Positions 4,787 through 6,710 of a stretch of DNA of 6,710 nt are shown here, one piece after another. Every line of letters begins with the position of its first letter. Position 1 is the stretch's first letter. This DNA comes from Terriglobia bacterium (GTDB lineage: Bacteria; Acidobacteriota; Terriglobia; UBA7540): positions 1 through 6,710 of the forward strand of contig JALHUF010000547.1 in the NCBI GenBank assembly GCA_022866195.1, in the 5' to 3' direction. A program made the translations under genes and the position numbers. The notes below the pieces were generated by a model that worked only from the letters and a program-made list of their open reading frames with translations, ran no database searches and had not been told where the DNA came from.

Positions 4787-5524
4787 TTAACGACCGGCGT
4801 CACAAGGAGCAGCGGTCCTCTGCATCGTATCGAGGCTGAGCGAGAAACACTCGGGGACAAAGGCCTTCTCCGCATCCTCCATCCTGCAATTGTCGAGGGC
4901 TTTTCGGATAAGGACTCTGCGGCCGGTGGTTGTGGCTATTTCGTAGCCGATGGGGCTTGCCGAGGCCATAATGGAACGCATCTTGCCGGTCGTGCCCTCG
5001 AACTCGACCACAGAATAGTCACAATCGTTGTGGGCGTTGCCGATGACATGCAGCGTATCCGCCCAGACAGGATCACTCAGGCGGAAGGGAGCCGTGGACC
5101 AAGAGAGCGACGGGTTTACCGCTACTGCTCTGCGCTCCGGCGCGCCCGGGGCACTTGCCCACCCCTCCTCGTCCAGAACGGCAAAGTCCTCGTTCGGGCT
5201 CCAGAGGATGGCTTTGAACAAATCCGCAGGAGGCGTCGGCGCCGCATCCTTCTCCCAGCCGTAGACATCCCGGTATTCCACCTGGGCAACTGGGTGCGCT
5301 TCGCCCGCCCGATAGAACGAAATCAAGTACTTAGTGTGACTCGTAAAGTTGAAATCTCTCTGCTGCTCGGCCTCGGAATACTTCTTGTGCTCGATTTCCT
5401 CAAACGCGACCTCATGGCGCCCGGAGGGGGACTTGAAGCGAACAGGCTCAGCGCCTTCCCCCACGCAGCCAACGATCACCAACCCTACAGACAATTTCAG
5501 GCCACAGCGCAAAAGGGAATTCAC
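4787..5524 (-). CDS. Predicted lipoprotein of unknown function
   Basis: This encodes 245 aa from a GTG start. The N-terminus has Arg6 and Lys10, a hydrophobic run, and the lipobox IVGC with Cys20, so it should be exported and lipid-anchored. The mature part is beta-rich, with segments such as FKSPSGRHEVAF and ILWSPNEDFAVLDEEG that recall blades of TolB or WD40-like propellers, but too few to claim that fold. Four more Cys (168, 213, 226, 241) could form disulfides outside the cytoplasm. The GTG at 5522-5524 is chosen because AGGGGGG lies 4 nt before it and because it gives a normal signal peptide; an ATG nine codons upstream (5551) would overlap the epimerase gene and add a polar leader. It starts 10 nt after the epimerase stop, so the two are probably one transcript. 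I do not recognise the family. Confidence 0.75.
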   Translation of the reverse strand: MNSLLRCGLKLSVGLVIVGCVGEGAEPVRFKSPSGRHEVAFEEIEHKKYSEAEQQRDFNFTSHTKYLISFYRAGEAHPVAQVEYRDVYGWEKDAAPTPPADLFKAILWSPNEDFAVLDEEGWASAPGAPERRAVAVNPSLSWSTAPFRLSDPVWADTLHVIGNAHNDCDYSVVEFEGTTGKMRSIMASASPIGYEIATTTGRRVLIRKALDNCRMEDAEKAFVPECFSLSLDTMQRTAAPCDAGR

Positions 5525-5534
5525 CTTTCCCCCC

Positions 5535-6431
5535 TCATTTCCCGAGCACACGGCGCAGCGCGCCCTCCAGTTCCGGATGACAGAAGGAATAGCCGCTCGC
5601 CATCAGCCGCGCGGGTTCGACCCGAGTGCTGGCGAGGAGCAGGCTGTCTGCCATCTCGCCGAGGGCAAGGCGGGCGACGATCGCCGGCAGACGGAGCACT
5701 GTCGGCCGCCCAAGCACTCGCCCCACAGTCTTGGTGAACTCCAGGTTCGTAACGGGATTCGGCGCCACGGCGTTCACCGGACCCACGAGTGTTTCGTGAG
5801 TCAGCGCGTGGAGTATTCCACCCAATAGATCGTCGATGGCAATCCAACTCATATACTGCTTCCCGCTGCCGATTCTGGCGCCCAAGCCCAAGCGGAAAGG
5901 AAAGAGCATCCTGGCCAGCGCGCCACCTCGTGAGCTGAGGACCATGCCGATCCGAAGATTGACCACTCGGATGCCCCTGCGGACTGCCGGTTCGCATGCT
6001 GCCTCCCACTCCCGGCAGACCTCCGCCAGGAATCCCACCCCGGAAGGGCTCTCCTCATTGAGAATCTCTTGGCCCCGGTCTCCGTAGTAACCGATGGCGG
6101 AAGCACACAGCAGGACGCGGGGCGGTTGTGTTAGTCGGGCGAACGACTCGCTGAGTAACCGCGTTCCCCGGGCGCGGCTCTGGAGGATCTTGGCTTTCCT
6201 CTCGGGCGTCCACCTTTGGGCGATGCTTTCGCCCGCGAGGTGCACTGCTGCGTCCACCCCTTGCAGCCCCATCGGGTCCACCTTCCCCGCCGCCGGGTCC
6301 CAGTGAACCTCGCCCTGTCCGGGTCGCGGCTGCGTGCGTACCAGGCGCAGCACAGCATGTCCACCCGCGGCGAGGAAAGAGACCAGCGCCGAGCCGATAA
6401 GTCCCGAGGCTCCCGTGACGAGGATTCTCAC
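5535..6431 (-). CDS. TIGR01777 family NAD-dependent epimerase (YfcH/SDR39U1-like)
   Basis: This is a 298-aa atypical short-chain dehydrogenase of the TIGR01777 family. The dinucleotide-binding motif TGASGLIG is at residues 6-13 (Gly7, Gly10, Gly13). The family's DAAVHLAGESIAQRWTPERK follows, then SAIGYYG (111-117, with the YYG active-site-like motif), CREWE (139-143), NLRIGMVLS, and GSGKQYMSWIAIDD (188-201). The C-terminal DUF1731 region (about 249-298) ends with LASTRVEPARLMASGYSF. Length matches the family, about 295-305 aa. The substrate of these cytoplasmic proteins is not established. The GTG at 6429-6431 is preferred: GGAG lies 5 nt before it and the protein then opens VRILVTGASG as expected, whereas the ATG at 6509 would add 26 unrelated residues. 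It is the first gene of the minus-strand run and is followed closely by the lipoprotein. No defect is visible. Confidence 0.93.
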   Translation of the reverse strand: MRILVTGASGLIGSALVSFLAAGGHAVLRLVRTQPRPGQGEVHWDPAAGKVDPMGLQGVDAAVHLAGESIAQRWTPERKAKILQSRARGTRLLSESFARLTQPPRVLLCASAIGYYGDRGQEILNEESPSGVGFLAEVCREWEAACEPAVRRGIRVVNLRIGMVLSSRGGALARMLFPFRLGLGARIGSGKQYMSWIAIDDLLGGILHALTHETLVGPVNAVAPNPVTNLEFTKTVGRVLGRPTVLRLPAIVARLALGEMADSLLLASTRVEPARLMASGYSFCHPELEGALRRVLGK

Positions 6432-6560
6432 AGCTACTCCGCAGGCAGCAAAGCGCGAGAAATCCACAGCCCGTAGCCCGCACGCTCCCGCCGAGCATGG
6501 CACACACACGATTGCGTGGCAAGCGGAGGCGGCGCTGTGCGCGGACGGCGCGACTACACG

Positions 6561-6579
6561 GTGTGGCTATTTGCCACAC
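6561..6579. repeat. 7-bp inverted repeat upstream of the epimerase gene
   Basis: GTGTGGC (6561-6567) and GCCACAC (6573-6579) form a perfect stem around TATTT. It lies about 130 bp before the epimerase start, in the 6432-6710 non-coding end of the window, where I see no convincing gene. It could be an operator or the end of a neighbouring transcript; there is no adjoining T tract. A second 7-bp pair, TCTAACC (6609-6615) and GGTTAGA (6631-6637), lies further right. Confidence 0.4.
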
Positions 6580-6710
6580 TAGCGGGCCCAAAGTGTGCTG
6601 CGGGCAACTCTAACCAATGGAAAATGAAGGGGTTAGAAAATCTGTCCCACTGTTCTCGGTGTTCTCATCTGGATGGCGGGGCGGGGCAGGGCACACGCAA
6701 CGCCGCCGGG

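Noticed and set aside
6609..6637. TCTAACC / GGTTAGA pair as an attC or operator
   Set aside because: The boxes do not fit RYYYAAC/GTTRRRY at the outer base, there is no inner L pair, and a 7-bp pair with a 15-nt gap can occur by chance.
1..6710. CRISPR array, tRNA, rRNA or transposase
   Set aside because: The only long repeat has two copies 966 bp apart, no cloverleaf or rRNA motif was recognised, and no transposase or integrase motif appears in any frame.

Overview
The window looks like a piece of an Acidobacteriota genome (Terriglobia-like), probably metagenomic. This is inferred from three things: the GC-rich codon use, the style of the zinc-ribbon protein starting MALIQFTKN and its large uncharacterised partner, and the TIGR01777 epimerase. 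No rRNA, tRNA, CRISPR array, integrase or transposase gene is visible. The taxonomic call is an inference.

The window has two halves. The left half (about 1-2450) is accessory in character: short genes, all on the minus strand, separated by long non-coding stretches rich in perfect inverted repeats. Reading leftwards it holds an attC-like cruciform (1957-1997), a 144-aa protein of unknown function (1503-1937), a DUF2442 gene broken by an amber codon (1191-1436), a three-hairpin repeat (1056-1171), a small RDD-family membrane protein (404-844), and a second copy of the same repeat (84-207). An extended -10 promoter points out of the left edge. The two repeats share 53 identical bases. Their first and third hairpins differ in sequence but keep their pairing, which suggests selection on structure. 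The gene / repeat / gene / repeat order in one orientation resembles a gene-cassette array, but no integrase is in view.

The right half (about 2450-6510) is dense and chromosomal in style. A plausible sigma-70 promoter (2380-2409) precedes a plus-strand pair: a multi-zinc-ribbon protein whose reading frame is interrupted by an ochre codon at 2566-2568, then 5 nt later a 466-aa protein with two PH-like repeats and a Glu/Pro-rich linker. Convergent to these is a minus-strand run: a TIGR01777 NAD-dependent epimerase, a lipoprotein 10 nt behind it, and a 74-aa ORF that resembles only the C-terminal end (DUF5597) of GH35 beta-galactosidases.

Gene decay recurs: two different in-frame stop codons (TAG and TAA) and one stranded C-terminal domain within 3.6 kb. 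The most interesting points are the structurally conserved repeat, the attC-like site next to a cassette-sized gene, and the interrupted zinc-ribbon gene.
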